A stretch of 64,000 nt of DNA from positions 18,750,603-18,814,602 of the forward strand of contig CM063112.1 of assembly GCA_031841125.1 (NCBI GenBank), written 5' to 3'. Origin of the DNA: Acanthococcus lagerstroemiae (Eukaryota > Arthropoda > Insecta > Hemiptera > Eriococcidae). Under the pieces are notes generated by a model. The model saw only the letters and a list, made by a program, of their open reading frames with translations. It ran no database searches and was not told the origin of the DNA. Below, piece after piece: positions 1 to 13,257 of the stretch (position 1 is the stretch's first letter; every line of letters starts with the position of its first letter). A program made the translations under genes and the position numbers.

Positions 1-800
1 TGCCGATTTTTGAATCAAAATATTTCTTGACTGAAAAAAATAATAAAATAAAACAGAAGCACAATATGGGCCCGGGGACTAATTTTTGGGAACGTCCTTG
101 TACTCTCAAAAAAGTCTGCCTTTTTTCTAGTCTTTATTTTTCTTCCTTCCTTCGTTCCTCTTCGTACCTTATTTTTGAAGCGCCTTTTTTATAGTGAGCC
201 GCTTGAGACATTCTCCTTCCTCGGCCCTTTGTGCAAACATACATCATCCGAGAGGTTTCTTGGATTCATTTAATACTATGATAATAAGACTCTTTTGACA
301 ATCAAGACCTCTCCTCCAACTTATGTCAAACTTTTTGGATTCTTTCAGACTTCTCTGAGACTTCAAGGATCTTCCGAATTTATTCAAGACATTTTCAGGC
401 TTCATTAAAAAACATTATACCTCAGAAAATGGAAAATTCAAAGGAACAGTTTCAAAATTTGCCGACTGTCAAATTATTGGGTCCTTCCCCCCCCCCAATA
501 GTTTCCTCCTTGCAAATGCAGATTGGAACCTTATCCTCCAAGCACTCACATTTGCGCACATGAGCATACCCTAGTCTGGGAGGGTAAGCTAGAAGGATAT
601 TAGGAATACTTGAGAGGAACAACAACTCCCTTTACACATTAAGGTGATTGTTATGTACTCTTGGTGATTTTTTTCTGAATTTCCTCTAATTCGTCTCCTA
701 AATTGGTTTCAATGAAATCAATTTAAAAAAAAAAAAAAAAAAAGACTACAAAATTTCAGGTCGATCGGATTTAGAGGAATCCGTGCCACAAGCTCCCTTT
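1..800. other. AT-rich intergenic DNA, nothing identified
   Basis: No coding or RNA gene is recognisable here. There is a poly-A run at about 723-742. A short stretch at about 285-410 repeats GACTT/CAGACTT words and resembles the large minisatellite at 16.7-22.1 kb, but it is too degenerate to call a copy. Confidence 0.5.
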
Positions 801-954
801 CGTTCTCACGGGAAAAACACATGGAGTTTTAACTTTTGTTCTAGACTAAATTTCCCTCCTATATTCACCAAGACCAAAGCACGTAAATTAAATAATAGAA
901 CATTTGCTATCGGATTCAGCTTGTGACATTGAAAAATAAATCTTTTGCTTTCAA

Positions 955-1110
955 CTTTTAGACAGCCCCGTAGCCGTGGGGAGTAAGCTGGGTCTGAGCC
1001 CCCTCTAAAGGTATCTTGAGCATCCCCCCAGGCAGAGATACCACAATTTAAAAAATCATAATCACGCCAGACCCCTAGCCAGAGTGGTCCTAGGGGGTAC
1101 TGAGCATCCC
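955..1110. repeat. GC-richer dispersed-repeat candidate
   Basis: This short segment is richer in G+C than its surroundings. It carries CCCCGTAGCCGTGGGG near one end and CCCCTAGCCAGAGTGG near the other, recalling the GTAGCC/GGCTA-type words of dispersed elements elsewhere in the window (1.6, 20.6, 55.0 and 61.4 kb). A 133-codon open frame crosses it on the minus strand (806-1207), but it shows no domain, and its composition is explained by the repeat, so I do not call it a gene. Confidence 0.3.
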
Positions 1111-1621
1111 TTAACGCTTGCCGGAGCCTCCCCTGGCAAAATTTCGTGAATAAATAATGAATTCCTTCTATTTTTCTGCTAGTTTTGTTCAAAACTTTTC
1201 GTTCCACTACATTTTAATGTTTATAAACTTGTGAATACTGATTTTGTTTTGAAAGATAGAAGAATCGTATGTTTGTCGTACTTTATAGTGAAGCATCACA
1301 AGAAAATGGCCCGAGAGTCGATCCAGCTGTTTCAGACACACCGGCCTTTTCTTCTGTCACATTACAAATATTCACAAACACAATGGTAGGCTCGCGATCC
1401 AGTTCAGATTGAATATCGATGGCTAAATGCCTGAATGGCTGTTTGATAACTGATAACTTGATAAGTCCACAGGAATAGAGTTTTTTTTACTTCCAAAAGT
1501 TCGAAAATTTATGATCGTTCCAAGGGTTAATTTTTTTCACGCGATGTATTCAATTTTTTTTCAATGGATTGCCGGTAAGTTGAATCACCAGTTTTGATTA
1601 TGAATTTTGAGACCAAACTCA

Positions 1622-1868
1622 ATCAGTCGCGTAGCCAAGATTTTCCTGAGGAGGGGGGGGGGCAAAGTAAGATTTTCAAGGGAAACAAAGTCGAAAATTG
1701 AAGTATTTTTTTAAAAATCGCCAATATTAGAGGACTATTGTATGAAAATTGTACTACTCGAGCGAAATTTTTTTCGAAAAAATGTGTTTTAAAGCAAAAA
1801 CTTGCTCATTTCTGCAGATTTTACATTCAATTTCAGATGCCCATTTGCTCCCTCGGCTATACCACTGC
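1622..1868. mobile_element. Miniature inverted-repeat element, GTAGCC/GGCTA family
   Basis: The left end reads CAGTCGCGTAGCCAAG, followed by a G run. The right end reads CTCGGCTATACCACTG, whose reverse complement (CAGTGGTATAGCCGAG) matches the left end with a few changes. Length is about 247 bp with no coding capacity. Related pairs of ends occur at 20.56-20.72 kb and 55.02-55.15 kb, with single ends at 6.89, 11.36 and 61.42 kb. It is best read as a non-autonomous DNA element. The superfamily is not determined and the target duplication is not clear. Confidence 0.55.
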
Positions 1869-1869
1869 C

Positions 1870-3819
1870 TCGTAGAACTCTTCACATTATTTACTATACG
1901 TATCCTCAAGCTCCCCCCCCTCCGTGGTAAACAGTCAGCACCACCTACCGCAGGCGGCTGGCTATGGGCCTGCTTTCAGATTTTAATAAAATGTTCAACT
2001 TTCTCAAATTTCAGGCTTTAGGTCAAAAAAAGAATTTAGCAAAAACAGAATAATAGTCATTGAAATTCGAAATTCAACGTTTGCTACCGACTTTTAGATT
2101 TTAGAAATGTCTTCCACATCTCAGCTTTGTTTCAACCTTTCAGATAACATTCGATACTCAGCTTGAAACCTTTGGTTTTTGACTGACTAGTCTCTGACAG
2201 GAATCCCGGGTACTCCATTTTTAGAAACGAAATTTGACTTTCAGTTTGGAGAGGTGAAGGAGAAAAATTTGCCGTAGATGACTTTAGTTGATCATTTTAT
2301 CCCGTTTATTAAACACTCGCAATTCGTTCTGCTTGTTGCTCGCAGTCTATTCGCGGTTGGACGCTAAAGAGTCACTCTCTAGCGGCCTAATGAAATGCGG
2401 CGCGCTGATTGGTGTATTTGGACAAAAAGATAATCAGTGACAAAAATGTTCTGCAGAAAAACTGAAGTTGGACTCATCTGAAAGGAAATGATAAGGGCTG
2501 ACATTTTAGTTCTCTTCAGCTTGCCATAAAAAACAATATTGAAAACGCTAGAGCTCATTTTACTTGTACATGTTTTTGTGGTAAAAATACCTTGATCATC
2601 TTTTCGTCCACTACACTAGCGCACCTACAGGAGTGTCCAAACGCCAATAACAGGGCCGCAGCACATCTTTTACTTGTAAATGAAACTAATCTCTCATTCA
2701 TTATCAAAATTCTTAGAGAACTCAACAGAGATGCTCAAATTCTTCAAAATAAAGTCACATTCTTTAGAGACATCAACCTACGGATGATCACATCAGTTTT
2801 TGATAGGATTTCTTTCCTGTTCTAATTGACCATTATTTGAAATTATCCAAAATAATTGTCCTTAATTGGTTTTAATTGGCCTTCCTCCAAATAGCTGACT
2901 TGACTTAGTTGACCTGTTACGATACTTTGATATTCCTCTTTGAAAATATTCTGGCATATTTCGGGATTTCAAGGGAATACTTTAGCGTATTTGACAAAAA
3001 TAAAATCACACTATAAGCGCATATTTGACTCCTTTTCAAAGCACATTTTTGGAATCCCTATTTATGGCTCACTCCACTCGCAATTCATAACTTTATTACA
3101 TCCGTATCTGTACCTAACATATCTAGGGCTGGCACTAGAAGGTAACCCCCTACTCTACTGCCTGTCAACTGAATTTCTAGGAGTCAGAATCGTAAAAATA
3201 TTTGGGACTCAATCGGGGAAATTAAGAATACGCGAGCTTTTTCTGCATGTCAACTAGACTTTGTGAACTTTAGTCGGGATCTTTTGTGTTTACAGCCCTC
3301 TTCCTCAGAACATGGTCTTCGCACCGATCCTGAAAATATTTAGTGTTAATGACAAAACACTTTTTTTTTTAAATCTGTTTCTTGATTTAATTGTCTTTGT
3401 TTTCATGTAGGACAATGTTTTACTAGATAAAGATGTTCAAATTTATGAAAAATAAGCTCTATCAAACAACTTAAACAAGAAAAAGCTGTATTAAAATGAA
3501 GTATGAAACACATGTGGTAAGAAAATGAAGCGAAAAAGTATTAAAATTCTGAAAAAATTAAAAACAAAACGTAAATTCTTTTCAAGTCAACTTCAAATTT
3601 TAGTGGTCTTGAGGAAAATCAACTGAGAGCGCGAAATGAAGAAGGGCCTAAATCAGAAAACCTTGTTTGATAAAACGTGAGTCAGAAGTTTGAACTTCTG
3701 TTTGCCAGTTTATTTTCTTACTTTTTCTTGCTGTATACCTTCTATGTTTTTATTTTATTTTTTTGTTTATTTTTTTGAAAGTTTTTGCACCTGACGTTAC
3801 AAATTACTACTTATTGCAT
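1870..3819. other. Unassigned AT-rich DNA
   Basis: No gene, repeat array or structured RNA could be supported. A small GC-rich patch at about 2340-2410 contains GCGGCGCGCTGATTGG. It could be the remnant of a repeat end or an inverted CCAAT-type sequence, but nothing around it supports a promoter call. Short open frames at 2592-2825 and 2940-3257 have no recognisable domain. Confidence 0.4.
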
Positions 3820-4649
3820 TAGGCTTTCACACTTCTGGTTTGTTTACATGTATTCTTATCAAACTTATGGTGAAATGTTGTTATCACAAACACGAATAAT
3901 ATGGAGCACGATTTCCCTTCATCGTATGTCTTCTGAGTTTTGATGTTAAAATAGAAATATTATCGTTATTATTGAAAAATGTGTTTCATAATGGGTAGAA
4001 CTCCCTCAAGGATATACTGATGTGCCAGCAAACTGGGCCCAAGGACCAAATAGAATAGAAAAATACTGACATGGCCGAAGATTTCTGAAATTTGTTTTCT
4101 AAACGACTGTTTAGTAGACTTAACGAAAATCTTTACATTAAGATACTATTCATTGTACAAATTGTTGAAGGAAAAGTTTCACCAGCAACGTTGCTAAACC
4201 GCTAAATGGTGGTACTTCTTTCAGTTTCAACGAGATATTTTCTGGATTCATTCCCTTCACCTTATTGAGAAAGGTTTCAATATGTACTTTAGAAGAGAAA
4301 GCAGTCTTATTCAAAATAATTTCTTTTTTCACCGTCGTTGTACGATCGCAATACATTTTCCTTACGTTTTGAAAACAAATGTCCAAAATCTTCGGCCATA
4401 TCAGTATTTTTCTATTTCTTTTGGTCCTTGGGCCCAGTATGCTGGCACATCAGTGACTCCTTGAGAAAGCTCCACCTATCATGAACCACATTTTTCAATA
4501 ATAACGATAATATTTCTATTTTAACAGCAAATTTCAGAAGGAATAGGATGAAGGGAAATCGTACTCCATATTATTCGTGTTGTGATAACAACATTTCACC
4601 ATAAGTTTGATAAGAATACATGTAAACAAACCAAAAGTGTGAAAACCTA
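3820..4649. mobile_element. 830-bp foldback element with ~290-bp inverted arms
   Basis: The left arm (about 3820-4110) and right arm (about 4370-4649) are inverted copies. They start TAGGCTTTCACACTTCTGG on the left and TAGGTTTTCACACTTTTGG on the right (reverse complement). The arms share long matches, including the region around the TTGGGCCCAAGG-like block, with small indels and substitutions. Only about 250 bp lie between the arms. A short open frame at 4150-4386 has no recognisable product. The flanking bases are AT on both sides, so a two-base target duplication is possible but not diagnostic. It is read as a non-autonomous foldback or MITE-like element. Confidence 0.75.
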
Positions 4650-5004
4650 ATATTTTTAAAATAATTTATTAATTATTAATTTAAAAAAAAAACAGCTATA
4701 AAATAACTGTTTTTTTTAGTCTAAAAACATATTTTTAGTTGAAAATTCAGTCTTTTAATTGTTTTACTAAATCGCCCCTCCAATTAGAAACCCTGCAGTA
4801 ACTTCCAAAAAAAAAAAAGGAGGTAATGGTAAATTGCTCCAAGATCCCTTTTTTTCAACGTATCCTTAGATGCAACAAGGAAATTACCTCTGGGAGAGGC
4901 TAAGCCAAAGAAAAAAAGAGGGTGAATTTTATATAGACAAGTAATATATTCTAAGACTTTTTTTTCAATTATCAGAGCTTTTAGGGGAGGACTATAGCCC
5001 CATA

Positions 5005-5385
5005 GCAGTGCTGCCAGACGTACGGATTTATCAGTACAAATACGACTTTTCGACTTCGGAAAAATTTGTGTGGATTTTCATACGGATTTTCCATTTTAAA
5101 AAATACGGATTTTTGGGAAAAAGGAATTAATTATCGACTATTCTTTGTTCTTGATCAAATTTTGAAATAATATACTAAATTATGTATGGATAATTCACTG
5201 AGTAATAATTCAAATTTTCAACACAAATCAGTTACAACTCAATAGTTAAAAATAATGATAATAATAATAATAATAATCTGATAAGAATTTAGAAGAAAAA
5301 AGCAATTTTTAGCGTACGGAAAATACGGATTTTTGTAGGCATCCATTTTCACAAAGAATACGGATTTTCGAAAATCTCATCTCAT
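5005..5385. repeat. Dispersed repeat rich in TACGGATTTT
   Basis: The stretch opens with GTGCTGCCAGACGTACGGAT and carries at least five TACGGATTTT-like words up to about 5370. This pattern looks like the two ends and interior of a short non-autonomous repeat. An (AAT)n microsatellite lies inside at about 5249-5277. No second copy is visible in this window, so membership of a family is inferred from its form alone. Confidence 0.4.
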
Positions 5386-5389
5386 AGCC

Positions 5390-8380
5390 CGGAGAAAGAC
5401 CTGTGGTGAACGGGGGCGAGAAGGAAGGGGGTAAATTTGATAGAGCAATTTTTTTCACCTTGTAGCAAGTATAAAACGGCGAAACTAAGCCTGCCCTAAA
5501 CATATTCCAGATTTAGCAAATTGAGTAAAATCGAACCTCGAAATTCAGAAAGATATTCCGTTGCTTATTGATTTTCAAAATGTTCATCAGTAGGGAAATT
5601 GGATTTTTTCAGCGGGAAAAATTAGGCTTTCTCCATTTCCTCCAAAAATTGCTCCAATTTACCCGAATATTACCAAATTATTCATCGTTCTTGATATTCC
5701 GTCATCACGTTGGGTTTTTCTGCCGAGTTTGTTATGTTTCTTATTTAATTTTGAAAATGTTCAGAAGAAATTAAAAATTGCACACTATTTTAAAATATGA
5801 TTCCAGCTTTCACCGGGACAAACATGAAAAATCAGAATACATGTTGTCAGGTCTCCACAATAAGCATGGATCACTTATCATCACTTTAATACGCGGGGAC
5901 AACGTTGGGAATATCACAGATATAGAAATGGGCGATGAGATGAGAAAATTTTATTTAGGTAATCAAATTCGTATTCTACTTAGTTATAAAATACCACATT
6001 TTAAAAGATTTTTGAAATACCGTTTTCTGCTGAAATGTTAGTGTTTCTAGGAATTTTTTCCTCAATTTTTGACAAGATTCCACAATATTTAAAAGATTTT
6101 CTGAGATTTCATTTTCTCTTGAAATTCCTGATGTGGTTTCAGGATTTTGATATAGAATTTTTGACGGTTTTTTTAATCCCTTATCAGAATTCAAAGCGAT
6201 TTTGAGATTTTTCGTAATAAAGTATTTGATGTTTTCCGATATTTTCGATATTTTGGCCTGTCTTCAGATTTGAGATATTTTGAGATGTTCCTCTATCCTT
6301 TTTCATTATACAATAATTTCGGTCTGGTAACACTGGACCTAGGCTTTCGTAGTACTTTACCTTAACATCTCCGACGTAAATCATCGCGATGCATTGAGGC
6401 GTAATGGTTTCCACATCGATAAACAAAACTACCACCGAGGGGAAATGATATATACATATATATGAACAATAAGGGAGAGGTGAAAATCCACCAACGCTAC
6501 TTGTCACGGATGAGCTAATCGACCTACAAATATAATTTATTCACGGAACAGGGAGGTCTATATTAGATAATCGAAAATACATTCTTCACTTTGATAATAT
6601 GTAGAACGGTGAACCAGAACGAAAGTGCTCCCATTTCTGGCGAGAAGGTCGCACGGAGATCCTAGTATTCGTCGAGAGTAGCAAAACTCTCTTTCAGATG
6701 CACGGCCTATTCTTAAAATTGGAAGGTCGCAAGGCTACACGATCGAAAAAAGAGCGCAGGTGCCCTATGTCACTTCCTGATTGTTCACTTTCGAGTGAGT
6801 TGCCCGCTTGGTCAGTGTGACTGTTTCGGACCGATCATCAATTTTGGAGCAGTTTGCCAGTATTGGACTAGCTGTTCCTTCTAGACTCAGAGCCGTAGCA
6901 ACGGGAAGCGAGGGGGAAGGGGGTGAAGTCGGTCTCGGCAAATCCTAGTAGCCAGTCAACAAAGTTAAGAAAACGAATTTTTGGTTTCAACAGGGTTTTA
7001 TATTTTAATCACTATTCTTGCTTTTTAACCCCCCCCCCCACCACCAAATGAAACTGTCTGGGCTATTCATCGTTATTTAGAAAAATGACAGATTTGGATG
7101 TTGAGCCGAATCAAGCTGTTCATCAGTTCCGGGTAACTGGCCCGTTTAAACATGTTAGTTTTAAGCTATTTCTCAAATTTGGGGTGATATTACTACTTTT
7201 GGACGAATACATTGGATCCCTCTCCAAAAAATGGTGAATACAGAGTTTCATTTGTAACCCCCCCCTCTCCCCTCTCAAAAAAAGTTAGACCAAATTGAGA
7301 AAATATTTAACAAGCTATAAAACTGTGCGCCCTGTAAGATTTCAGAGACAAGTCTTACGAGATTTTTGGAGATTCACAAGATTAGTTGTTTTCTACCTTT
7401 ACTTTCAAAAGATAAAAAAATCTTTTTTCCCTGCACTTATTTGCCAATTATGCAGTCTCTAATTAAGTATTCAACTTCAAATCTCAAATATAAGTATGTA
7501 AACTTGTATTAACAAGATACGTTAAAGTCCAATAAATGTCTAGACTTTGTATCATCAAGATAATGTAAGCTGAAGACCAAAGTTCTTTTTTTCTTTTAGT
7601 AGTTGCCGCAACTGTCTTCAATCATACAGAAATTTCACCAGTCTATATGTTGGCAAGGCTGAGAAAGAAAATTTCCATAAACGCTGTACGTAATTTCTTT
7701 AAATACCTGTATCTTTGCCCCTTCAATAAGAGCAGGCAATCATATCTACATAAAGCCATGATGAGTTGTTTGCTTACCCAATTGAAGGAGGGTCACCTAC
7801 TTGAGACACCCTGTACTGCATTTAACGTGTTTGCATCTTGCGGATCCCCTCAAGTGTTCGTTTGATTTCTCGGAAACAAACACATTTCTCGATCATTCGC
7901 GCCGCTCAGGGTCAACTTAATCCGATTTAAGGAAACTAGTACTCACCTGCAACAAAAAGAATTTCAATATTAGTACCAGTCTGATAATCGTTTACTGTAT
8001 AATGTAACTAAAGCAGTGAATGATGAGGGATCTTTGATCTGACTATACTTCTAAAGTACAGCCATCGTTGCTGAGAGTTTATTAGCTCATATACAGTGAC
8101 TCAGCTTCGAGTACCTCCAGGTTAATGCTGGGTAAGCGTTGCCTTGGTCAGTAGGGTGTCCCATAGTGGTCCTGGCAGGACAGCGCGAATCCGAAATGGA
8201 GAGGGGAAAGGAGGGCTCGGGGCCAGCTTCAATGCGTCCCTATGGTTTATATTCGGTTTCAGGCCTATTGTCACTTTAGATCTACTTTTCAGTTTCAAAC
8301 TGTTTCTAGTATTCGTCAGTTCTGGACTGTTTGCGAGTTCGGGTGGTTCACACAGCAGCAGAGACTGGCGAGCAGAACAT
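5390..8380. other. Unassigned DNA without identifiable genes
   Basis: Only short open frames occur, none with a recognisable domain. Poly-C and poly-G runs occur near 7030 and 7258. A fragment with GCCGTAGCAACGGGAAG at about 6892 resembles one end of the GTAGCC element family. A modestly GC-richer stretch at 8100-8350 shows no coding signal I could support. Confidence 0.4.
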
Positions 8381-8384
8381 AGAA

Positions 8385-8620
8385 TCGTTTTAATTCTCTA
8401 CGTCTCTACATGTAAAATGTGTAGAATAGGTAAAATGTTTTAGATTGGCTATTTTACACATTTTACGTATTCTACATGAGTAGAATGTATATTTTACACG
8501 TCGGACGTAGAATAGGTAGAATAAACTAATCAAACAGAAAGCATTTCACGTATTCTACATTCTACTTGTCCTACATGTAAAACGTAGAATTCTGTATTCT
8601 ACTAATAGAATCCCATTCCA
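8385..8620. repeat. Cluster of short TAGAAT/ATTCTAC repeats in both orientations
   Basis: About 235 bp made mostly of TTCTACRT, GTAGAAT and TTTTACA words in both directions, so many short hairpins are possible. No regular period is obvious. It is non-coding in appearance. Confidence 0.6.
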
Positions 8621-8629
8621 GCGTAGGAG

Positions 8630-10240
8630 ACAGTACCGAAGACCGAGAGAGGATAACGGGATAACTTACACATCGAGAATTTTCAAGGAAGAGCAAATCA
8701 TCCCCTTGCAAACGCAGAAGAGCATTTTTAGTACTTTTAGACTCCTTTTTAGAAATTCAACGGCGTTTTGCAGTCAGGAAGGAGAGGTCACAGAGTTCTC
8801 CATATTTACGCGGGAAAAAGAGAGAAAACAGAAAGGAAAAGTTCGCCTCCATTAGAAAATGAATGTTTCGTCGCTGTTCACAAATGTAATATGAATGTTG
8901 GGGAAAAAAAAAAAAAAATCAGAAAATGTTCAATGCTCAGCTTGCTCCACGAATACTGCCAAACTTGGCTTCCAAACCCCAAAATCATGAACAAAATAGT
9001 CACAACTCGAAATGCACTTGAAAGATCAATACAAAACATTAAAAAGAGAGGCAGAATAAAAATTTCTGACATAAAACACAAACCAAACAGTAATTATTCC
9101 AATAGCTAGATTCGTGAGGTAGAAATGGAGATATGCAAGTCATATAGCCAGGCCGAACGACGACAGATGGATTTATAAATCTACTTTCTGGGAAAAACAA
9201 GTCACCAACTAAACCACAAGGAAAGACGACACTAACAATTTTTTCAACAATTAAAACTTTCAAAGAATAGGAATTGGCCTGAATGGTAGTGGCTACAGGA
9301 CACTTTTGCTCTCTATGGGCCGAAGGAATTAACATAAACATGAACCAGCATGTCTAAGTCCAACTTTCCTGCAATGAATGCTATTTAGATTTAAATTTTT
9401 CTACATGAGACAGGAAAAGAGACACAAAAAACATGACAAAAATTTCTTTCTAAATTGAAAGGTTTACATGAATTTAAGAAACCGAATCATATAATTCGAG
9501 CGAAAATTCAAATTAAATAAATCAGACTTTGGCAGTACCTCAGTAATACAGATACGCAATAATTTGCGATTACAAGGTTTTTTAGACCTTATTTAAAACC
9601 GTCTTTGGAATTGTTAGAAATCATTTGGTATGAGAAAATTTTACTTCGCAATTAACTTTATCAGTTAGGACAAAATCTTACTGACATTTCCGAGATTGCA
9701 AATTAAATTTCATTATTGTTCATGTTTTAGACAGAAGATATCCGTAGACAGTATTTTGACAGTGCAACAAAAAATTTGTTGAAATTTTTTGCAGTCTATT
9801 TTTAACACCAAAGACGCAACTTAACACCAAGGTCTGAATTTATGAACAATTTTTCGAATTTTTAGCCCCTTCAATACTAAAGATCGGCAATAAATAGACT
9901 GTATTATCCATTAATACCCCTGAAAGAATTTTAAATTTTCTATCGATTTTGCACACAAACTTTGGTATTTCTTTCATGTTCACATTTTTTTTGCTCCTTC
10001 AATTTTGAGAATATGCCATTTATGTGAGGCTGAGATTTTATGGTTTTCTCAGAGTGAGTAGATATTGCCACATCCCTTAACAATTTAAACTGGAATATTT
10101 TCCATTCAGTGACGTTAGAAGTATTCTATTATGGAAGAAGGGGGTGAGGTGCACGAGCAGGAGCAGAACTTTTTTTTTGTTTTTCCCCCTCTCCAAATGA
10201 GTCCGGGATACGCTAAGTTTTTACGCTTGAGACTAGTGTT
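8630..10240. other. Unassigned AT-rich DNA
   Basis: No supported feature. An open frame at 8768-9109 (113 codons) has a poly-lysine stretch derived from a poly-A run and no known domain. The rest is AT-rich DNA with no repeat structure that I can see. Confidence 0.4.
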
Positions 10241-10244
10241 GTAG

Positions 10245-10930
10245 AAATTAAAACTATCTAACTAAAATATTTCACAAAATGAAATTTATAGAACAAAATT
10301 TCTCGTAAAATATTTCAAGGAATGAAATTTATTGGAAGATACTTTGGGAAATGCAATTTATTGTGGAATATTTCATAAAATGAAATTTATTGGAAAATGT
10401 TTTGTGAAATGATATTTATTGTGGATATCATGAAGTGACATTTATTGTGGATATCGGAAATGAAATTTATTAGGAAATGTTTCATGAAATGAAATTCATG
10501 GCGGAATATTTCATTAAATTAAATGCATTATAAAATATTTCACAATAAGAAAATTGGGAAATATTTTGTAAAATAAAATTCATTGGGGAATATTTTATTC
10601 AATGAAATTCATTGTAAAGTATTTCATTAAATGAAATTTATTGTAAAATATTTCATTAAATGAAATTTATTGTAAAATATTTTATGAAATAAAATTTTAT
10701 TGGAAAATATTTTGTGAAATAAAATATACTGGGAAATATTCCGTAAATAAAATTAATTGTGGAATATTTTATGAAAAAAATGTATTGTTACATATTATTT
10801 TATTAAGTGAAATTTATTGTAAAATATTTTACAAAATTAAATTTATTGCAAGATTTTTTATAAAATAAAATTTATTATGAAATATTTCATAAATGAAATT
10901 CACTGCAAAATATTTTACAAAATTAAAAAT
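10245..10930. repeat. AT-rich minisatellite, ~29-bp unit
   Basis: A tandem array of roughly two dozen degenerate copies of a unit containing GAAATTTATTG and AAAATATTTCAT. Two adjacent copies near 10620-10690 show a clean 29-bp period. Each unit is partly self-complementary (ATTTCATTAAATGAAAT), so every repeat could extrude a small hairpin. Unit divergence rises towards both ends of the array. Confidence 0.85.
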
Positions 10931-10989
10931 TTTACATGAAATATTAAGGAACGACATTTTATCATGAATTATTTTATAAAAAGATGTAC

Positions 10990-12139
10990 AATTCAAGATG
11001 AAATTCTGAAATGTATTCATCATTTTTACAGTGATAACAACTGATAAGAATGTAAGCAAAGCCAATTTATAAAAATGTTCAATGTTATTTGCTGATTAAT
11101 TGCGTCGATTGGCAAGTAAATTTCAAGTCTGAAATTTACTTTGAGATTTTAATGAAATATTGTAATGAGAATTTCGAAAAAAATAAATGTTAATATCACA
11201 ACACAAGACTGTAAACAATTTCCCTTTTTCAAAAGTCGTCAAAGACCTGTCTATTTTTAATTTTTTTTCTTTTTTCATGTTCTTTGTTTATGGTACAAAT
11301 TATATTTTGTATTCCACATACATGCATTTTTTTAATTGAGGGGGGGGGAGGCATCTACAATGCATAGCTACACCCAGCCAGAGTGATCCGAACACTTTCT
11401 TTAGTAGGCAAAACTGCCGTCAGGAGGAAAGTTTGAAATTCGAGGTATCGGTTGACAGCACAAGAGCACGCTTTTCGAAAATCTTCGTCGGTAATCAAAA
11501 TGAAGCAAACGAATACTTTCTTTTGCACAACTTCTTCAATCGACAAAATTATTCTTCTATCTCGCAAAGTCGCTTTGGTACGCTTTCAGTCCCTCTGCAC
11601 TCCCCTCAAAAGTAAGACGAATATATTCATTTGGATTCCTTTCTAATGAATAACTCAAAACTCTCGACAATGTACACTCGTTACAGCTAGTGAAGTAGCA
11701 TATCAACTTTGAAGAACCCTCTAATCGAAAATCTAATTAAAATACAACATACACGTGGCATTGACCAATATTAATTTGAATTGTAAATAACGAAAAAGTT
11801 GCGTCAACCGGCGAAGGATTAACGGGAACTTGAGTTCTCGAGCTTTATTGCTCGCACGATTTCGCATACTCGTTCCTGTACCCACTACCCACTCTTGATG
11901 GACTTTGGTCTTGGGCATTTTGGCTCAATCACAGGTAAACGCGAATCCGAGCCTAAAAACTATTCGATTCCGGACCTTCGGATACTACGCCAAAAATAAA
12001 CGTGAAAACTGTCAGCTTTATCGCCATGCATTTAAAAATCATGTGTTGACCAATGACAGGGGACAAGTAGAACACAAATGGCCTTGTTGGACAGACATAC
12101 GCCATATTTAGAATATCGAGACCAATGTGAACACCAACT
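10990..12139. other. Unassigned DNA
   Basis: No gene or repeat array can be supported. A G run followed by AGCTACACCCAGCCAG at about 11340-11385 is a possible solitary end of the GTAGCC-type element family. Overlapping short open frames at 11.4-11.6 kb on both strands have no recognisable domain. Confidence 0.4.
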
Positions 12140-13257
12140 GAAATACTGATATGTGAGGCGCTGAGTGAAAAGGTACCATACTTCGGAGAGCTTGTTTTCG
12201 AGTTTTTGGTAGAATCTGATAGATCACAAGTACACCTGCATTAAAAAAAAACAAAAAAACATCAAGTCTCTAGCTTTAATACAGGCTGAAATAAAAGCAG
12301 CTGAAGTTTGAGGATGTAAAATGTTAATTTTGAGAAAAATGCGTTTGTATTTCTGAAACAGAAAAATATGTCTCGGCCTCTAAGAAGCCAATCCGTCTCA
12401 AATTCTGCAATTCTGCTATGATACCTTGCGAACATGCACCAAAATATTCTAAAATGTTCATAGGCAGTCGATGCATGTACGTACAGGAATACAGTTTTTA
12501 AAGATGACAGTCCGTATGAAGAACACCTGAAGGGTTAATTTTGAAAAACTGATAAGTCCGATAACGAAGTTCTACAAGGTCATACTCGTACATTTGAAAA
12601 CAATGGACTCATCGGTAACACGATGATAATTATTATGCGCTGCTGTAGTAATAACACGCGTACAAATGTAAACAAGATCGATGCGACTTATGGTACCTTT
12701 TCCGGTTTGTAAACTCGAAATATCCAACTTTCTATAGTTACACAGTGACCAGGTGCGTCTAGAAACACTTTCCGCTGAAATCCGAAAAAACGGAATTTCT
12801 AACTTAAAACACCTTTTGTGCTGTAGGGCAGACTTCACTTGTCCGACATACGGTGCCTTTTCAAAGAACGCCTCGCACATCTATTTCTGGGGCGTGATGT
12901 TGCTCAAATGCCTTGGAAGAGTCCTCAGAGGTCTCTAATTAGTCTTCATGCGTTTCGAATGATTTTGTTAATAAGAGTCTTAGCGAATCTTTAATAATTT
13001 TGGAAAGGTGTTGACAGGATTTCAACTACTCTCAAAGAGTCCCACAGACGCTGAACTTTCCCAACACTCAGTGGGGGTTCGTTGATAAAATTCCGATTAG
13101 GTACCTACCTCAAAATTTAAAGATTTCTAGATTTTACACTCATTTGCTGAATTTTCAGTGAGTGCCTGAGCCCTTGGCACCCATGGGATTCGGCGCCTAT
13201 GAAGAGGCCTATGAGAGTTCTACATTCTGAACAGCGTTAGGCTGATATGAGAGGTAA
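12140..13257. repeat. Dispersed repeat block, copy 1 (TIR element plus flank)
   Basis: This segment is homologous, in direct orientation, to 58.02-58.95 kb, with a third partial copy at 59.60-59.92 kb. Its core (12148-12890) has inverted ends: ATGTGAGGCGCT followed by GAAAAGGTACCAT on the left, and ATACGGTGCCTTTTC then CGCCTCGCACAT on the right. A related word TATGGTACCTTTTCC also occurs in the middle. Open frames inside (for example minus strand 12572-12880) are not conserved in frame between copies, so they are unlikely to be coding. It is probably a non-autonomous DNA element family. The superfamily is unknown. Confidence 0.7.

Noticed and set aside
806..1207. 133-codon minus-strand open frame
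   Set aside because: It overlaps a GC-rich dispersed-repeat candidate and has no recognisable domain or gene context.
2340..2412. GC-rich patch with an inverted CCAAT-type word, as a possible promoter
   Set aside because: No downstream coding frame, initiator or other promoter element can be supported.
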